Assembly (NCBI RefSeq): GCF_003710825.1
Contig: NZ_RHHQ01000025.1
Coordinates: 154,406 to 218,405 of the forward strand
DNA: 64,000 bases
Source: Brevibacillus fluminis
GTDB taxonomy: Bacteria > Bacillota > Bacilli > Brevibacillales > Brevibacillaceae
Reading direction: 5' to 3'
The notes under the pieces were generated by a model. It was not told the DNA's origin. It ran no database searches and saw only the letters and a program-made list of their open reading frames with translations. Below are positions 62,921 to 64,000 of the stretch, piece by piece; position 1 is the stretch's first letter, and each line of letters opens with the position of its first letter. The translations under genes were made by a program, and so were the position numbers.

Positions 62921-62988
62921 CAATTTGAATTTTTTGTAACCGGAAACGTTAGAATCTTTTTAAAGCAGTTTTTCCTGAGGTGAATATC

Positions 62989-63255
62989 ATGGTTAATTTA
63001 AATGAAGCTGTTTTTACAACAAAAGGCGTTGTTATAGATAAAAATCCAATTCTATATGTTTCACACGATGAAGATGATGGCGCCTGGCAATTCCATGATG
63101 GTTCAGATGTTGACATTGAGGGTTCGATGCTGGTTTCTTTCGGTGAAATTCTTGAATTGGACCATTCGGTATCCGACATTATTGATCTTCCCATCGGATG
63201 GATCGCCGAAAGAGAAGGTCCTGATGGTGTTTGGAGAAAATCGCCCATAGGTTAA
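62989..63255 (+). CDS. Small hypothetical protein, DUF2185-like
   Basis: Acidic 88-residue protein. It contains PILYVSHDEDDGAWQFHDGS and a later LPIGWIAEREGPDGVWRKS, a layout like that of DUF2185/Imm33-type proteins, but the match is from memory and weak. ATG at 62989 follows GAGGTG by six bases. No membrane or signal segment. Its function is unknown; no toxin gene is beside it. Confidence 0.7.
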   Translation: MVNLNEAVFTTKGVVIDKNPILYVSHDEDDGAWQFHDGSDVDIEGSMLVSFGEILELDHSVSDIIDLPIGWIAEREGPDGVWRKSPIG

Positions 63256-63326
63256 GCCATTTAACATATATATTAATATTCACTTACAATATAATAAGAA
63301 GTAGATAAAGAAAGGGAATGGTCTAC

Positions 63327-63686
63327 ATGCTAAGATTAATTGAAAGCCGTAACGACGATGTTATAGCAGTAGAGATTAGCGAAAAGGTAACAAGGAAAGA
63401 TTATCAAGAAATTGAAGGTGCTTTTCAAAAATTAGTTGATCGACATGGAAAAATAAAAGTGCTACTCACTTTAGGCGATTATACCGGTTTTTCTATGGAT
63501 GTATTTTTAGCTAAACTCGATTTTATTAAAAAATTCTATCGATATTGTGATCGAATTGCGTTTGTAAGTAATCGTAATTGGTTAGCGAATATCGTTGATA
63601 TCGAAAAGCATTTTATCAAAGCTAATGTCAAGCACTTCGAACCAGCTCAGCAAGACGAAGCTTGGTCATGGTTAGCAGAAAAATAA
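63327..63686 (+). CDS. STAS/SpoIIAA-like protein
   Basis: About 119 residues with an alternating beta/alpha pattern like the SpoIIAA-like (DUF3478) lipid- or protein-binding fold: VIAVEISEKVTRKDYQEIEG, KVLLTLGDYTGFSMDVF and RIAFVSNRNWLANIVDIEKH. ATG at 63327 is preferred; an ATG three codons earlier abuts the AAAGGGA site. Nothing in the neighbourhood indicates a function. Confidence 0.78.
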   Translation: MLRLIESRNDDVIAVEISEKVTRKDYQEIEGAFQKLVDRHGKIKVLLTLGDYTGFSMDVFLAKLDFIKKFYRYCDRIAFVSNRNWLANIVDIEKHFIKANVKHFEPAQQDEAWSWLAEK

Positions 63687-63725
63687 TTAATCTTACTAGA
63701 AAACCGGATATATTACTAAAAAACT

Positions 63726-63755
63726 AGGAGCAGTTGCCGTAAACAAGCTGCTCCT
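63726..63755 (+). terminator. Hairpin after the STAS-like gene
   Basis: AGGAGCAG (63726-63733) pairs with CTGCTCCT (63748-63755). Only a loose T-rich tail follows (TATTTCGTTTATATT). Plausible terminator 40 bases after the stop. Confidence 0.55.
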
Positions 63756-63821
63756 TATTTCGTTTATATTATTATCGTTTGATTAAGCTGTTCTGCCCGT
63801 AATTGTAATGAACCTGCGATT

Positions 63822-64000
63822 GGGTCTGTCAAGAATTTTGTGTAAACCAACTCAACCAGTTGTATGAGAAGGTTTCATCCCCTATTCGAAAAATCTTTCT
63901 CCAGCCAATAGAGTCAAGGGCGTAAGGCAAAGCGAACCCTTGACTCTATTGGTACAGAGGAAGAGTATTTTTTTGGGGGGATGATGCCAATCATTTTTTA
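63822..64000. mobile_element. Probable end of an IS256-family element, cut by the window edge
   Basis: From 63822 the sequence GGGTCTGTCAAGAATTTTGT and the following GTAAAC look like the terminal inverted repeat of IS256-type elements, which often carry TGTCAAGAATTTTGTGTAAAC. No transposase is inside the window; it would lie beyond 64000. The strong inverted repeat at 63905-63952 lies within it. Confidence 0.4.
63905..63952. repeat. Perfect 16-bp inverted repeat
   Basis: CCAATAGAGTCAAGGG (63905-63920) and CCCTTGACTCTATTGG (63937-63952) are exact complements around a 16-base loop. It has no T run close by. Inside a suspected insertion element it may insulate the transposase from outside transcription. 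Confidence 0.75.

Noticed and set aside
62989..63686. Toxin-immunity or toxin-antitoxin pair from the two small genes
   Set aside because: The first protein has only a weak DUF2185-like look, the second is SpoIIAA-like, and no toxin domain is adjacent.
1..64000. CRISPR arrays, tRNA and rRNA genes
   Set aside because: No regularly spaced repeats, cloverleaf sequences or rRNA stretches were seen on either strand.

Overview
The window looks like chromosome from a spore-forming Firmicute of the Bacillales, most like Brevibacillus or another Paenibacillaceae. The evidence is AGGAGG-type ribosome binding sites almost everywhere, frequent TTG/GTG starts, many paralogous lipoprotein solute-binding proteins, IclR/RpiR/MerR/TetR regulators and a sigma-54 activator. 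The assignment rests on gene content and style, not on a marker gene. No rRNA, tRNA or CRISPR array was seen. Almost all of the first 61 kb is coded on the minus strand, so operons read from high to low coordinates.

Layout. (1) 147-4816: aldehyde dehydrogenase, Gfo/Idh/MocA oxidoreductase and an APC permease, with a divergent TetR regulator. (2) 4926-10294: a cupin dioxygenase-like protein, a GabP-type permease and a class III aminotransferase, preceded by a sigma-54 promoter, two dyad enhancer candidates and the gene of a sigma-54 activator. (3) 10476-16753: a MerR-led operon (MerR, amidohydrolase, S9 peptidase, peptide-binding protein) with a MerR-type promoter that has a 19-bp spacer. (4) 16871-17737: an RpiR regulator. 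(5) 18051-30735: a nine-gene peptide uptake and breakdown operon (full Opp/Dpp ABC system, second binding protein, S9 peptidase, N-acylamino acid racemase-type enolase, CocE/S15 hydrolase). (6) 31388-42003: two polyamine-type ABC binding proteins, PotABC-like components, YtcJ-like amidohydrolase, saccharopine dehydrogenase-like protein, creatinase-like M24 protein and an N-carbamoylputrescine amidase-like enzyme. Two transcription starts here carry sigma-54 promoters and the same dyad as in region 2. (7) 42307-49742: a gentisate operon (CoA ligase, gentisate dioxygenase, DinB-family candidate maleylpyruvate isomerase, fumarylpyruvate hydrolase, unknown protein, FAD monooxygenase) with a divergent IclR gene and a second tandem IclR gene. 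(8) 49803-61043: split transketolase, TIM-barrel isomerase, SDR, a Liv-type ABC transporter, a dimethylformamidase-like protein and an omega-aminotransferase; the two transcription units share a GGTAASCGCTTACC operator. (9) 61552-64000, plus strand: a 29-residue membrane peptide, an acetyltransferase, two small proteins, and what looks like one end of an IS256-type element at the edge.

Taken together this is a catabolic island for peptides, amines or polyamines, and aromatics. Its modules have their own regulators. The most striking signal is a sigma-54 circuit visible in the DNA: three -24/-12 promoters, each with one or two copies of the dyad YGATG-N8-CATCR upstream, lie 32-34 kb apart, and the window holds one sigma-54 activator that could serve them all. 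The second is a DinB-family protein sitting exactly where a thiol-dependent maleylpyruvate isomerase belongs.
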